Counted from the first letter of the stretch, positions 1 through 14,515 are shown. The stretch: 64,000 nt of DNA from Apostichopus japonicus (GCF_037975245.1 NC_092572.1:31717989-31781988), one strand, 5' to 3'. A program made the numbers and translations. The notes: a model not told the origin generated them from the sequence alone.

Positions 1-3000
1 GTTAGCTCTGGAACCTTTTTGTTGTTATACAGTAGTTGAAATCTCCATTCTTGTGGTTCTGGATAGAGATCAAATAGGTCTGGCTTGCTTTGAGTAGTTG
101 GAATCTATTTCCTGTGGTCTTGTTGGAATTGATCTGTGAATATGGTAACCATTTAACAAATATATTCTTGCTTCAATTTGTATTCCCATTTCCATTTCAG
201 CTTGCCAGAACTTCAAGACTTCCAGAAAACGAGCCATGATTAGTTAACAATTAAAGCAAAGTGTTAAACAAACGAAACAACCTCAAGAGCCTACGCCAAG
301 TTAGTCGCTCAGCTGAGATGAACATGTATTAGCCCAACAACCAGTGTTTTCATTATCTTTAAGCAATAGCACGCTTCCAGTTCCCAAGCAAATGTCAATC
401 TTCAAGAAAGTACTTACATAAATTTAACTTAGAAGATATGATACACTGTTGAACTATCCTTTCCTTTTCTATATAAGTTTTGGATTCATATTATTTTATC
501 ATGTTTTGCAGAGCTGATTCTAAACAATTCTATGTTGATGAATTTATCTTGGGACCAAACAAAATATACCTAACACTCAAATGAAAGTAATGCAGTTACA
601 TATTTGATCTCAATCATTCATTAAAGCCTAACGTATTATTAAAACTACTGTTACTACCTAGTTCATCAAGGAAGCTAGGCTAAGGAAAGGCAATAGCCTA
701 ATGTTTTCATCTTCTGCTGATCGTTACAATTGACAAGATGTATGCAGCATCGTATGTGCCACTTCTTCACCTTTGTTTCATAGCTTTCGTAATGGCTTTG
801 TGCTTGCTTATTTTAAGAAGAGTCACATAATTGAAAGTCATTCAGGATCAATGGCTACACTATTTCAAGGGACCAACCATAGCAAACACAGTAAAACCTC
901 CAGTTGTCGGTGCAAGTCATGTCTCACCTCCAGAGCAACAGGGTACTGTTACTTGTGGTAGGCCTATTTCTCCGTGTAGACCAAGGACTACTAGGTCACA
1001 TGACAATCGTACAAGACGGAACTTTAGCCCTAAAGCTAGTAGTAGTCGATTCATTCAACCTTCAGACTGAGTTGTCCACAAAATATAATAGACCAAGACA
1101 CCCTCCGGGTAATGTCACAACTATATCAATTGTAGATGGTACCTTGGTGGACAATGACTATGAAATGTTTAAATTACCATATAAGCTAAATATTTGTTTA
1201 CTAAAATGTTTGTTTACTTACCCCCACTAAACTGCAAGAGGCATAGTAGCTAGAGGTAAAGGGGTTTAGTTTAAATGTGGGCATATAGTTGAAACAGGGA
1301 GTTGTTTCCATAACAACTCCCTGGTTGAAACACTGCATGTTACTCTTACATAAATGAATTTTTGTTATTAAAATACTATTGGTACATATATGGCTAGGTG
1401 CTAGAAGCAGCCATTTGCAATATTGTTTTTAATCCTCAAACTATTACCCTGTGGGAATGAGAACTGGAGGAAAGTGTATGACATTTTAAGTTAATCCATC
1501 ATCAACTAAAATTGTGCTACGACATTGATGCATATGGATTAAGGATATACATTGGGGGGGGGGGGGCTTTGTGCATGGACCTTTTACCAGATTGGGCACT
1601 TTGGCGTACGCCCCTGCTCTTATCTAAGTAGGGTTGAACCTAGTTGAAGTAATAACAACTACTCGTTGCCATTCCTCACCATGGAGATTGCCTTATATTG
1701 TTGTAGCACTGTGCTGAAGTAGCTAGGCTAGTCAACTGAACTAAGAAATATATTTCTCCCTCGGTTCAAGCTCAATTAGATCAAGATGTATTCACACTCA
1801 TGTTATGTTGACTTAAGCAACTGGAGGTATTTTTCTGTGGGTATTTCAAAATTCAACCTGCTTGAATTTCTAATCATGATTTTTGTTTTATTGTTTCCAA
1901 AAAGTACAAGGTTTTTGTATGGTATGTCTGCTATCCATATTTTACTTTTGCATGGTATTCTTGCATGTTGTTTAGAGGAAGTAATACAATTTTCTTTGCA
2001 TTGACAGAACCTACTTTAATGTTTGGTTTCTTTTGCTTTGTGTGTGTATGGTTTTTATAATTTTGTATCGTTTCATGAGCCCAATATTGTGCAAAGCAGT
2101 CGTCGACAAAAGTTTCAGTGAATCAACCCCCCGCCACATCGAAAATGTTACTCTCCATTTACGACATAGGAGAAATTTGTCAAAACGTACATGCGGATAT
2201 CGCTCTATATTCCTGCAATCCTGAATACCATCAACCATGCTCATTGCATTCAAAGCCTATCCATCGTCTACATTGCCTTGGAATGAACGCAGTGAAGTTA
2301 TGTTTATGTCGAAAAAAGGGTGAAATCCATTACCAGGGAAACAGTATTTGCAATATCCCTGTAATCTCAGTTAGAAGTGAACCACCACCATCGCTATAAC
2401 GACTGAACAGGTCACTCTTCACAGGCTGAAGTTTGGCACAAAAGAAAATACCAAAACACGTTTAGCATACTTATGCTTCACATAAAAAAAAAACATCATC
2501 CGTCTAATTGAGTTTGTCATTTTGATAACAAGCAGCGTACGAAGACTGTCGTTCACTAATGCTAGCCAAACTAGTGCAAGAAGTTTTTTTGCGGAACTGA
2601 TACACAGGAATCACTACAAGTTTATTTTCGGAAAATGTCTGTCTTAGCTAACAGTCTGCTACAACCGTTTGTACAGAAGGGATGAGGAGGGGTTTCACAG
2701 GTCGCGTTCGGTGGTGCGTATCATACAAAAATTCGATTGTGTATACGGTATCACAGAAGAAGTTTATAAATACATATGAACGTGTTGTCATATATCAATT
2801 AGGATAAGTAATCCTAAAGGGTCCAAAGGGTCAATGATTAACCCTTAATGTCCAGATCTTGGTTAGAATTAGTCAAATCTCTCTACAACCATAGCTTTTC
2901 ATTAGTTTTTTTAAGATATACGTTTGTCCACTCTAAATGAGGGTTTTAAGTAGACATATACTGTCCCCTATAGAAATTACTCAATGTAGACATATACGAT

Positions 3001-3049
3001 GACCCCCTATCATACACATTGTATATAAAAAACGCTAAGTGGACACCAA
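1..3049. other. No supported gene; non-coding
   Basis: Short open frames only, none with a recognisable domain, and no convincing exon with paired splice signals. A G run (about 13 G) lies near 1,554-1,566 beside the string GGCGTACGCCCCTG, which looks like a decayed DNA-transposon end. Nothing else stands out. Confidence 0.6.
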
Positions 3050-3540
<491 letters not shown>

Positions 3541-3771
3541 CCAAATCATATTTGGCGGTGGCTAAAACTTCATCCAACACATGCTGCATGAGGTAAATGA
3601 CTCTTCGTGGTCGTTTTTGTGGTCTGTGACCGTATAGCATGTTGTCACTTATGAATATTTTCATAATGTCTGTACATCTCTTGTGTATGAGTGTAAGTAC
3701 GTTCGATCATATATATGATCCACATCGATACTGGGTTTCCATTTGGCATGTATCCTACAAGATTTCTAACC

Positions 3772-4403
3772 GCAGGCGTGTAGCCAAGGGTGAGGGGCGA
3801 GGTGGGGGACCGCCCCCCCCCCCTCGAGCATATTTGTTTATGATATCGAAGTTTTATAGTAGCCGTTATAAGAGGTTTTAATATTTGTACACCAATAAAT
3901 TAACTCTGTCTGAAGTTTCGAAAATTCCATGACCAACGTTCTTCTCTATTCTCGTACAATGTTGACCGGTCTGTTAGGGGTTGAAGGGTTTTTTTCTATA
4001 TTAGTTGTCCATAGATGAAATTTTGTGCAACATTATGGGTATGTTTTGAAGTGAATTTATTATTCAAACTCTGAACAAATAATCGTGGGCTTAAAACCTT
4101 GAAAAGTGGAGCTGACGGGCATTGTGGGGCGTTACGTAGAATTACCTACAAAAGCAATGATCCACAGGAGATGAGATGAGGTCGAAAATGATGTGTGACT
4201 GATGACAATCTTTAAAAAGGTTATGAATGAAAAAAAAAAAAACTATTGGGAAGAACTTGGTTGTCGGCAAAAGTGTACATCTTGTTGGTCATTTTCAAGC
4301 TCGAGAAGTGCCATTTCCGGTGATCTGGGGGGCTATCAACCAAAAATTTTCTTGTACGCTGCGCGCCAACCAATGGTGGCGCTCCGCTTTGATAGTAATT
4401 CGC
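3772..4403 (+). mobile_element. Interspersed repeat family R1, copy A
   Basis: The segment opens with CAGGCGTGTAGCCAAGG, a G/C-run block, and then about 560 bp that recur in the same order at 59,641-60,230. Shared stretches include TTGTCCATAGATGAAATTTT and the block ending in GGTGGCGCTCCGCTT. A third, internally deleted copy near 48,118-48,361 ends in GCTACACGCCTG, the exact inverse of the left end, so these are probably terminal inverted repeats of a non-autonomous DNA element. No transposase frame is visible. The right end of this copy is degraded. Confidence 0.7.
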
Positions 4404-7039
4404 CTGCACCCAACCAAATGCCCCCCCCCCTGCCCCACAATATTTGAAACAAATCGCCGCCCCTGGAAGTGTCCAAGGAACACAAGTTGAGTCAATGTCA
4501 TGCGTGGTAGGTAAATGCCTCTTGATGGGTAGAGTTTCCCTATTGTTTGTGGTTACCATCTCTTGCATATTTATGAGTGCGTGTGGCTAAACGTAAAATT
4601 CTTATAATGTCAATATCTCTTCAACAGTATGTCCGAATTAGTTCATACTTGGTATGGTGATGTCAGTTGATGAAAGGTACATTGTCATATAATCAAAATA
4701 TTCATTCTGATCATTATTTATAAAGAGGCGTGGCTAGAGTGTTATCACAGTGAAAAGTTTGTAAACACAATATATCCAGACTAACAATTTGAATCAGTCA
4801 TACTGCATTGGTAGTGTAATATTATAACAAGCCCGGCTCCTCCGACATGTAATATTATATCGGGACTCGCGAGAGAGATGTACTGGGGTTATCTTGATGC
4901 CATATTCTACGCTTCTTCAGGAGACGTCTCGAACGGAAGATAGAAGAAAACAATGAGTTCTCAGAGAAAACATTTGACGAGATAGGATTTGATTAGTGAT
5001 TCGGTATAATTTCTTCTCTGTCGATTCTCTTCTCTAAGTAAATAAAGTAACAATGATTTGACTCCGTCAATTACGTACTCGAAGGAGTGACAAAGTGATG
5101 ACGAAGTAATGAAGAAGTCACGAACTTGCGGAAACATGCCGTCTTTTATAGATTACTCTACCGAAAATCACACTGCGCATAGTCAGAAGGCAGCCAATAA
5201 CCTGCTCATCCTGCATTAACGTAACGATATAAAAATAAGTGCGTTGGCACTGATCTGCCCTGATTGGTTGGGAGTTTGGAAGTCCACCCCTTTTTTATGG
5301 AAACTTCCATACCACGTGAGAAGAACTCCGTGTAGAAACTGTGATATTAATCAACCATTATAATTAAATTGTTGTATTCATTGCATAGTTAAAAGACAAC
5401 CAGTTGTTGCTTGTTTCTTTCACGTAAAGAGAGATACAGCTTATATAAGATTCTCCTATGCGCATGCTCGCAAATGCCGCAACCATTACAATAGATGTTC
5501 ATGACTGTTAAGAATTTTTGAGTAGTGACTAAGTATATGGGAAATGTGTTCCCATTTATGGCTGACCCTGTGAGACAAATAAACTATATTTGTCACGGGT
5601 TAACCAACTTTTACACCTTGGAAGGGTGATACCCTATCTCTCTCGAATACTAGAGCCCTTCTACAACCAAAACAAAAATACACAATAAAGATATTTTATT
5701 GTCTTTGCTCTACGTTTAATTACTTTAAACAATTAACCTATTAGTGTGATACATCACAAATTACAATAATCCGACACTCAAAAATACCTTAAATTATCTT
5801 ACTAAAATATACGCCGCGCCCATATCATTGAACAATTATAACAAAATATTATATATAACAATATATTACAATATATCGTTGAACAATTAAAACATCTGCC
5901 AATTATGACAAAGTCAAGTGTTAATAATTCACGGTTCGCCAATACAGTTTCAAACCTCCAAGGAGAACCGGCAACGTTTCGATGTTCACCCGTCCTCGTG
6001 ACCCGAGCGTGAAATGGAGACCAATAATCGAGCGAGCGACATCACTCGTGTTCCAGCCCAAAGTTAAAAGCCTGAAAACAACATCGAACAATAAAACGCG
6101 ATTGACGTTCCAGCTCGAAAACGATAAATATATAAGTGATTTAAAGAGCAGTACTCCCAACGTACATTACTACTCTATCACCAATCTCTCTATAATACAC
6201 CCTAAATACAATATTCCTACAGGATGAAATACAGATGATATTTATTACTCTACTTAGGCCAACGAATATTAAAAACACAGTGAATCAGTCTGTCGACCCG
6301 AATCACGACCCTAATTAACATACCAATTCACCCTATGTCAGGGATGACCAAAACCAACCCTAACAAGCCAGTGGCAGTCAGTACACACAATAATATTTAT
6401 TGCTACTACACATTCCTAATATTGTAATACAGTATTTCACTCTTTAAGGGAAAAGAAAACGTATAACTCACCATTTAGATGGTAAAATGGCTCTCAACAC
6501 ACAACAGGAAACCGGTCTCGACAAGCGTCTGGCGTCTCGACATCAGGCAGAAACTCCTCCTAATAAAGCTCTAATCTATCTTCGCTATACTCCGACGCCC
6601 TTGCTTAGATAATATATATAGCCCTTGAAAGTGATTTTGGCAACGAGGCAGCTTTCTAGCTGTTGCGAAAACTAACGCAGACCGTTGGGGAAAAGACACG
6701 TTGCATGACAAAGGTCTGCGACGGACTGTACCCAACTTTTCTCTGGTGTGGCTCCATAAGACAATGACACTACACCCGCGCATACCTTGGTTCTTTCACT
6801 ATCCTACCCCTTTTGTTACCAACGTCTTCGCGCTATACAAAGCAGAAAGCTAATTACTGCCAGCCTGAAATCCAGACTATAAGACAATTACGTAACACGA
6901 CTGAAATTACGTAACGCACCTATGCGTAGCGCTCATCCTTGCCCTACATACATACAAACAAAAGCAAAACACGATGGACTTGTTGGACCGCAAAACACAA
7001 CAACTCCCTAGACTACGGAGGATTCAAATTTCCCTCAAA
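4404..7039. other. No supported gene; non-coding
   Basis: No domain-bearing frame. Around 5,430-5,600 there are TATA-like and AATAAA-like strings that could be a solo LTR remnant, but I found no second copy or target duplication, so I do not call one. Confidence 0.5.
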
Positions 7040-7340
7040 AACTTGACAATATTATGTACCCGTATTAATTCGAATATTTACACGGATATTTGATTAGCCA
7101 ATCAGAAGGTCGATTTATATGGTTGTATTAAATCGAATATATACGCTTATAATTTCGAATGTATACGCGTATTAATTCAAATATATACACGTAGTATCAT
7201 GTATCACCAGCAGGCATTCGAATATGTACGCGTATTTAATCGAATATATATACGTATATATTGACAGCCAATCATAAGGCCGATTTTATATGGTTGTATT
7301 AAATCGCATATATGCACGTATTAATTCGAATGTACACCCG
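7040..7340. repeat. Degenerate tandem repeat, period about 170 bp
   Basis: The phrase GCCAATCA(G/T)AAGG(T/C)CGATTT followed by ATATGGTTGTATTAAATCG occurs at about 7,098 and again at about 7,266. Between and around these are many variants of CGTATTAATTCGAATATATACG. This looks like a short degenerate tandem array rich in TTCGAA and ACGCGT palindromes. Confidence 0.65.
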
Positions 7341-7360
7341 AATTATATCAGATGATATGA

Positions 7361-7442
7361 CAAGCCATGTGGGACAAACACTGCATATTATATTCGTATT
7401 AATACGCGGATATATTATACGGTGTTTGTCCCATATGGCTTG
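7361..7442. repeat. Near-perfect hairpin (21-bp arms)
   Basis: The arm at 7,361-7,381 pairs with the arm at 7,422-7,442, 20 of 21 positions, core GGGACAAACAC / GTGTTTGTCCC. The 40-bp loop is AT-rich and itself contains ATTCGTATTAATACG. It could be a MITE or the terminal hairpin of the adjacent repeat array. Confidence 0.75.
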
Positions 7443-9939
7443 CCATAGTCGTGTGGCTACACAATGAATATCATATACCCATTCTACTGTGAAACTTAAT
7501 ATTGAAAGGAGAAATACAGGAAAGGAAAATCTACATTAGTTGACTTGCATATACATACCATAAATCTGCTAGTTTCCGTATACGTGTACAAATGAGCTCA
7601 GTGCACAGTCTCGTACGTGTGACGGTGGGCGTTGTTTATCAGTCACGCGATCAGTATTGATATGTACAGTGCTGTTCAGTGTAATAATCTGCATTCATAT
7701 TGCCACTCTCACGACTCATTTCTATTTATCGTATTTCCATAACGTCGTTCTTATTACATTGGGGTAACTTCCTCCTCTTCGGGTTACATCAAGGTACTTC
7801 TCGTGATCATTTTCAGCTCGGGTGTGTTTTAAGTTGACGAAGAAGGATTCAAAGGATCCTTTGTTCACACGGCAACATCACACAAGTGAATTAGAGTGGC
7901 TTTCAATGTAAGTGTTACCCTTTCTGTGTGTATTACATCAGTACACAGTTATTAGTATTATATTTGTCAATGGCTATGGTTTAGAAGGTATCGTTATGAG
8001 GTACTCCGGTAGCGGGTATACTGTGACACATAAGCTTAAAGGCATTGAACACTCGCCCCAAACCTCGTGCGGCCATCTGAAAAAGTTAACTTTCTGTTGC
8101 TTGCAAGTGACGTTTTGTTCGTGTCGCTACAATATGCAGACAGTACAGTAATGAAACGTGATACCTTGTTACCCTTAGCTGGACCTGAGATGTCCATCGC
8201 TGTATCGTGTGTATACTGTGCTGTGGGTATTGACCGCAGCTGTATGTACTGACTGTACACTAGTGTCAATTACCGACGGTAGCAAGCTGGAGTTTCTGGA
8301 ATCGATGGTGGTGTTTAACACTTCTGTTACACCTCATTCGAAACTAGGTCAAATTACCGGCATTAGACGTCTTTTTTTGCGTGGGTCTTGATAAAGATAG
8401 TCTATAGTATTTATTAACTAAGACCACCATCTTAATACACTGCTTCTAACGTTAGATATGTTTTTTTCAAGGTATAACCTTTACCTATAAACCGTTTCTA
8501 CTACAGGAAGTGTAGCTTTACAACTTCTTGTAGTACCAAGTATTACGTATGTGTTTCATAATGGCAGATGATCTTGACAAGCTTTATATTCCTGATATAT
8601 AATGTTAACTAAAATCATCACATTTCATAAATTGTCTACTTATTTATTGTATTGTTTTCGTACATTGTGCATGGAGAAACACAAACAATATAGAACTGTT
8701 GCCAGATATACGTTCATCACATTTTGTGATGAATTAAGATTCCCAGTAATTATTTTAGACAATAAACTTCAGTTCAGCTATGGGAATATTCTTTGACTGG
8801 ATTGATATTAGTATATCAGGTTTAAGCGTGAAGTTCTTATAGCGTTATTACTGTAGCTTACATATCACTCCATTATAAAACATTCACTCCTAGTGAGTGG
8901 TCAACCTCAATTCAGATGAAAAACTGTAGACTCCTCTTGACGCTCTTACACTGTAGGCCTATCTGTCAACTCGTAAAATACTTAGTTCATAATTGGAAAT
9001 CTTAATGAGAGAACTAACATGTTTGCATCAATATTTTTTAGTGTTACACTATTTTGTTTATGTACATCATACTATTATTGATTATACCATTTGAATCTGT
9101 ATTGAAGTACATTTATAAAAAATGATATTTCTACTAAATAAAATCTAATTTGATTATACTTAGTTCAACACATTCATTCTTCCAAAGATTCAATCACTTC
9201 TGGGACGCACTTATTTTATGCTGTATATTTCTCAACATCAATGAAATCTTGTATCCAAATTATGTGTTCCGAAAGTAGCCTTTTCAACATGTCTACATAG
9301 AACAACAACGCTGTGCATATGTTAGACATATTTATATATATAGTTTTCAAATCAGTATATGTTAAAGGTGCAATGTTGCTTACTGTAACGAAAGATAGAA
9401 ACATTTTGCATTTGTTTTGTATGATTAATATGAACTTTTAATTAAGTACTATTATTTCGGTTTAGTTGAGCAGGATCGTGCGCAACTTTGAGAAATCTGT
9501 CAGAAGATGGACATAAGGGAGCCTCCCATCATCCCACCGTAAGTAATACCCTCTTTAGTAACCCGCTTTATGTGACCCTCCTCCCACTTTACCCTCTTAG
9601 GTCCCTCATTTCCCGTTCTTTTTAGACTGAAGGTTACACCCATCTCCCACTTCACAAATGCTTTATTCTAATTTGTCATAAATATAACCATGTGTTCCTC
9701 TCAGCGATGCGACGGTTCATTTCTTCCTTAGCTCTTTTTTCTTTAAGTTGCCGGAGGCATAAGGAATTTGTTTCTTGTTGATGGCGTGTGTAGGTATTTG
9801 TGCCGGTGCGCCTGGGTTTATGCAACACTGTTTGTAAAAACAATAACTCAGAAAGTATGTGATGGCCGAAGTTGATGCTTGTATATAGATTTGTCTTTAA
9901 GTTAGTAAAAGAACCCAATTGAAATTGGCGGATGCAAAT
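7443..9939. other. No supported gene; non-coding
   Basis: Open frames here are short and have no recognisable domain or paired splice sites. The sequence is AT-rich and apparently unique within the window. Confidence 0.5.
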
Positions 9940-10680
9940 TGACATACGAGGTCAACAGATGTCAAAGTCTGAAAACCTTATAAACGAGATAACTCAAGAG
10001 GTCAACGTCAAGCTCGGATGGACTTAATACTTGGTGTGTGTAATTACTCTAATGAGGACAATAATTTGTTGTTTTATATGGAGATTAAAGATCACTTGAG
10101 TTCAACACAGGTTACAGTCTGAAAACCTTGTAAACTCTCTAAATTAAAGTTTAGATAAAATTCATACGTCATATGTGAACCCATCTTGACTAGTTCAGGA
10201 AACGTATTATGTACTTATGAGATCCAAATATTGAAACCTTGTATTGATAATAATAATAATCACAACACATAATTTTTATATTAACTTAACTCCAAAATTA
10301 AAACTTCATACGTTGTAAGTCACGTTACCTTAGTTGGTACAAAGAAAGCATTTTGTCATGTTGAGGTCAAAGCCCATGTGAGGTCAATAGTGGTCATTGT
10401 TTGATAATGTTTTTATGAAAATGCTCCAAATATGGAAACTCGAATGTGTGGTATAGAGATCCATATTAGTGAGTACAAGAAACTTCTGTATTTATAGTGG
10501 AGGTCAAAGATCATTCAAAGTTAACAGTGATGGAAGTCTGAGAATCATATAAACATCATAACTCCAGAGGTGCAACCTAAATGAACTTCATAATTTGTAA
10601 GTAGATTCACCTGGGTCAGTACAAATATATTGCTTTTTATGAGGTCAAAGGTCATTCTAAATAAGACGTCAATGTCACTG
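9940..10680. repeat. GGTCA-rich interspersed repeat, degenerate
   Basis: Repeated phrases such as GAGGTCAAAGGTCATT and GTCTGAAAACCTT(A/G)TAAAC recur with spacing near 150 bp (for example about 9,966 and 10,117). The same phrases appear around 19,990-20,310, 34,425-34,880, 37,420-37,460 and 45,180-45,340. This is a diverged interspersed family, probably transposon-derived, with no open frame. Confidence 0.6.
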
Positions 10681-10814
10681 ATTCATTCAGGACTCACCCG
10701 TGTGTAGAAACAAACATGTATAGTAAGCACACAGACCTATAAATATAGTATTACTCACTGGTAAAATCTCAGTATTCATTAATGAGACAGTAAATCTAAT
10801 TTTAAATTCTTTAT

Positions 10815-11524
10815 TATGGATGCACCGGATATCCGGTCCGGCCGGACTATCCGGCCGGATAGTGAGCAATTATCCGGTTCCGGTTCCGGCCGGATATTTT
10901 TCAAAATCCGGCCGGACCTTTTTTCAAAATCTGGCCGGATCTTTTTCAAAATCTGGCCTGAATTATTCCATAAAAAGGTGTTGGTATTAACTTAAATCAA
11001 TGTAAACTATTTCCAAAAAATAATGAAAACATTCAAAGTAAGGAAAAATTAGGTTTAACATGTTTAATTTAATTTTCTCCATGGTCTGACCCACTGTTTC
11101 TAAAGATCCTATTAAAGAATTTTTTTTATTCAGTATAAAGTATGAGATTTGTGAAATGTAGCTTCCCGTTTTAAAACAAACTTGATATGTAGTATGCAGT
11201 ATTCTTCCAGCAAACAAATTTACATACTGTATCAAGCTTGTCAAAAATGATATTGTACTTATTTTATTAAAGAATGTAGATTACACCACTTCAAGTCATA
11301 TTTAATCTCATAAATGGGGTCTTAATTTCACCTTCTTTATAATATGCGTATACCTCACCTAAGATTTGCTCCTTGCTTCATACTTCTACTTCTTATTAAT
11401 GATTTTCTTTTGTGTAATGAAAAAAATCCGGTTCTGGCCGGATAAAATCCGGCCGGATTTCATGTACTATCCGGCAAAATCCGGTTCCGGCCGGATCCAA
11501 ACATTTGGATCCGGTGCATCGCTA
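10815..11524. mobile_element. hAT-type MITE, about 0.7 kb, with 8-bp TSD
   Basis: Left end TATGGATGCACCGGAT and inverted right end, reading TAGCGATGCACCGGATCC on the minus strand, form a terminal inverted repeat with core GATGCACCGGAT. TTCTTTAT lies directly outside both ends (10,807-10,814 and 11,525-11,532), an 8-bp target duplication as in hAT elements. Subterminal regions on both sides are packed with CCGG, GGCCGGA and TCCGGTTCCGG motifs. The interior is AT-rich with no transposase frame, so it is non-autonomous. Confidence 0.88.
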
Positions 11525-11532
11525 TTCTTTAT

Positions 11533-13861
11533 CTCTCTTCATAATGAAGAAATAGGGTTGCGCTCTCGTATTAGAGGAAGTGTAATATGAATATTAGAAA
11601 TAATGAGGAAGAATGCGGAATTTATATATTTTGAAATTCAAAGGAAGTCTTATAGTTTGTGTGTGTGTGTGTTAGGTTGTTCTGTTGAGATACATGTCAT
11701 AGTTACAGGCAGTGCATTTGCTAATAAATGTAAACAGCCGTTTTCACTCTCTTGTGAGTTATATATGTGACATTGGCGGCAATAAGCTCGCCAAAGCATC
11801 GTTTCCCGACAGCATATAGTCTTAAAGGAAACCTCACGATAGAGACGAAGATCAAACAAGACTTAGATACTGGCAGCTTTGTTTAACTTTACTAGCTTAG
11901 ACATAGACATGGCTAAGAGGTGTGTAATACTGTACATCACATGACAATTTAACGTTCCCCTCTGTTTTTGCTAGCGATTCATCGGCGTCTGCAGCAAATA
12001 TCAGAGCGGTCAAATCAGCGAGTTGTTTTGGAACTCCCTGGTCAAACGAACTTAAGGATCTCGATAACCGGTCCATTGATTTACATTAAAAGAATCAACA
12101 TGTTATATAACTGCTTAACCGTCAAATATATTCTAAAGAGGTCAGGCGGGGTTTAGAAAGCCAAGCCCTCAGACATTGAAGCGTTTTGAAGTATTTAAGT
12201 GGCGTATATAGCAAGGAGCAACAGCCCCCCCCCCCCCCCACCCAATATTATTTCGCTTAACTTACCATTTGGTAGGTGTATGAAGAGACAAATTTCATTG
12301 TCACTGTACTTAACTAAGAAAGTGAATAATATTTTGATTGTTAAACGTTGTCTTTGGCGGATGGGTGCAAGGTTGTTTTATTTTCGATGGGATCCGCCTT
12401 ACCAGACTATTTACGCAGCGGTGTTATTTCTTCCTAAGAGGATCATTCCTTGGGATTTTTTTAGCCCTGGTGTTCTGGATCTGTGGAGGTTTGGATATTC
12501 TTGTTCTCGAATAGCGCTTTGAAACATACACACATGTTACTTTTCAATTCCTTCGCAGATACTTGGAAGCATTACAATAAATGTCAGGAAATGAATTATT
12601 CTCTCCGATTCGATATCCATGAATATCATCAAGTAATGAAATACTAACCAAGAAACCCCACCGCAAACCCCACGGCTCAAACACCCTCAAGGGGTGTAAC
12701 ACCAGCCTAAATTAGGTGTGATTGCCCCACAGCTACAGTACCAATTGATTGGTTGAATGTATGCTCCATGTGATCCTTGTAGACTAAAATTTCTGTTCAA
12801 AGATTAATGTATCATTTTACTTATATATAATAGAAGGATATAAGCCAGGTTTATTTATGAAAGATTAGCCAACTTATTATTTACTATTAACAGAACATTT
12901 AGTTTGTCGCATAAATGAGGTATTTGTATGAATTGATTTGATTAGTGAACAATTAAGAGCTGTAGATATTGTAGGTCAGTTTAGCTACAAGCCTTTCTCA
13001 ACGCCATATTGCAACCATTACAATGTCTTTGAAATATCCATATTATATTGAAGCAGAGGACCTTTACGCATGATCCCTTCCATAAATCTATCTTTTGTGG
13101 TACACATTTCGGCTTTGGAGCTCAAAGAACAGATTAACGACGTACGATGGCAATATTATAAATTTTGGTAATTCACTACAATACTGCATAATATTTGAAA
13201 TTCAATTCGGAATGTGCTTCTTTGTTCAGTATAAAAGCGTAGGACATGTGTTCTTCCGTTCATGGAATTGCAATTTGTGAATGATATCGTTACAATTAAG
13301 CCTATCATTGATAATAAGATATCGCCCCCCCCCCCCCCCGGCGAAAAGCATTTGCGGCTGCTTTGTAGGGTGTAAACTTTATTTGAGAATGAATTGTGGA
13401 AGCCCGTCATCTATTTAAACATAACCGCTTTATTTACATTTATTAATCCAGAACACTAATTGGTATATATAGCGCCATTGACTTAAAAACTTTCGCCCGT
13501 TTGTCTGTTTGCAAAATCGTGCGGAGGTCATGGATCAGTTTTTTTCTGTTATGCTTCTGATAGTTTGCCAAGGGACAGGTATTAATATCTTCGATCGTTT
13601 CCATGTGGTGGTAGCCTACTTTTTCTCGGATCCAATTTCGCATTCCCGCTGTTTAGCCGACCTATTAATTATAGGCCTACGATCCGTCAAGAGGAATATG
13701 ACTGAAACAATGAATGCTCATCTCTAATTTGTGATATCATACGCTATTCGGCTTAATATTGTCGTTTGCCGCATATGCCAAGTTTCTTTGAACCTTAATT
13801 ATAATATCCGTCGCGCCTTATACTGATCCAAAATTATTTGAATTGTTTAATTGTTTCATAA
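11533..13861. other. No supported gene; non-coding with C runs
   Basis: No domain-bearing frame. Homopolymer C tracts occur at about 12,224-12,239 and 13,324-13,339. Short frames across this region are unremarkable. Confidence 0.5.
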
Positions 13862-14515
13862 TTTTAATAAGTAATAAATTACAGCATAATGTACGCCCGT
13901 AATCCGAGCGCTCGACGAAAGCCCGTCTTAATTACGGGTCAATCGCCTATTATACCGTATGTTCATACACTCAATCGTGTAAACATGTATTTCATATAGC
14001 TCGTGTTAATTAGAGCGAACATTATATCAACATACTCTATCCGTTAGTTTAATTGTTTGCATATTTATCGATAGTTGTTTACAATTTATTCTGAATTGGC
14101 GGGGGGGGGGGGGGGGGCTCCAGCTTCGGTACATTTGTTCCTGTTAAGTTTCATTTTTTACGTTCTTTCTTAATTTTCACAGGGAGGGGTCAGCCTGAGA
14201 ATATAATAAACATAATCACCAGCGGCTATGTCTAGTTTCTGAGTAACCTAATTAAGCCCTCGATTCTCACTGATCCACAGTTGTTTTATTGTTTGTTTTA
14301 TAATTTTAATAACTAATAAATCACTGCATAATGTTCACCCGTGATCTGGGCTCTCGACAAAAGCCCGTCTTACGGGCCAATCGCCTATTATACTGTATGT
14401 CCTATGAATTGATACACTGAATCGTGTAAACAATTATCTCCATATCCCAGAGCTCGTGTTTAGAGCGAAATTCCTCTCAACATGTTCGCAAATATACTCC
14501 ATCCGTTAGTTTGTT
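13862..14515. repeat. Direct duplication, about 440 bp apart
   Basis: A segment of about 200 bp at 13,862-14,060 recurs in the same order at about 14,303-14,515. Shared strings include GAAAGCCCGTCTTA, CAATCGCCTATTATAC and AATCGTGTAAACA. A G run (about 16 G) at about 14,101 separates the copies. The duplication lies directly upstream of the propeller exon, so it could hold duplicated intronic or regulatory DNA; no coding function is visible. Confidence 0.75.

Noticed and set aside
904-1230. 108-codon frame starting LQSNRVLLLVVGLFLRVDQG
   Set aside because: Some hydrophobic patterning, but no domain, overlapping frames of similar length, and no clear splice context.
5430-5620. Possible solo LTR (TATA-like and AATAAA-like strings)
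   Set aside because: No second copy, TG...CA ends or target duplication was found.
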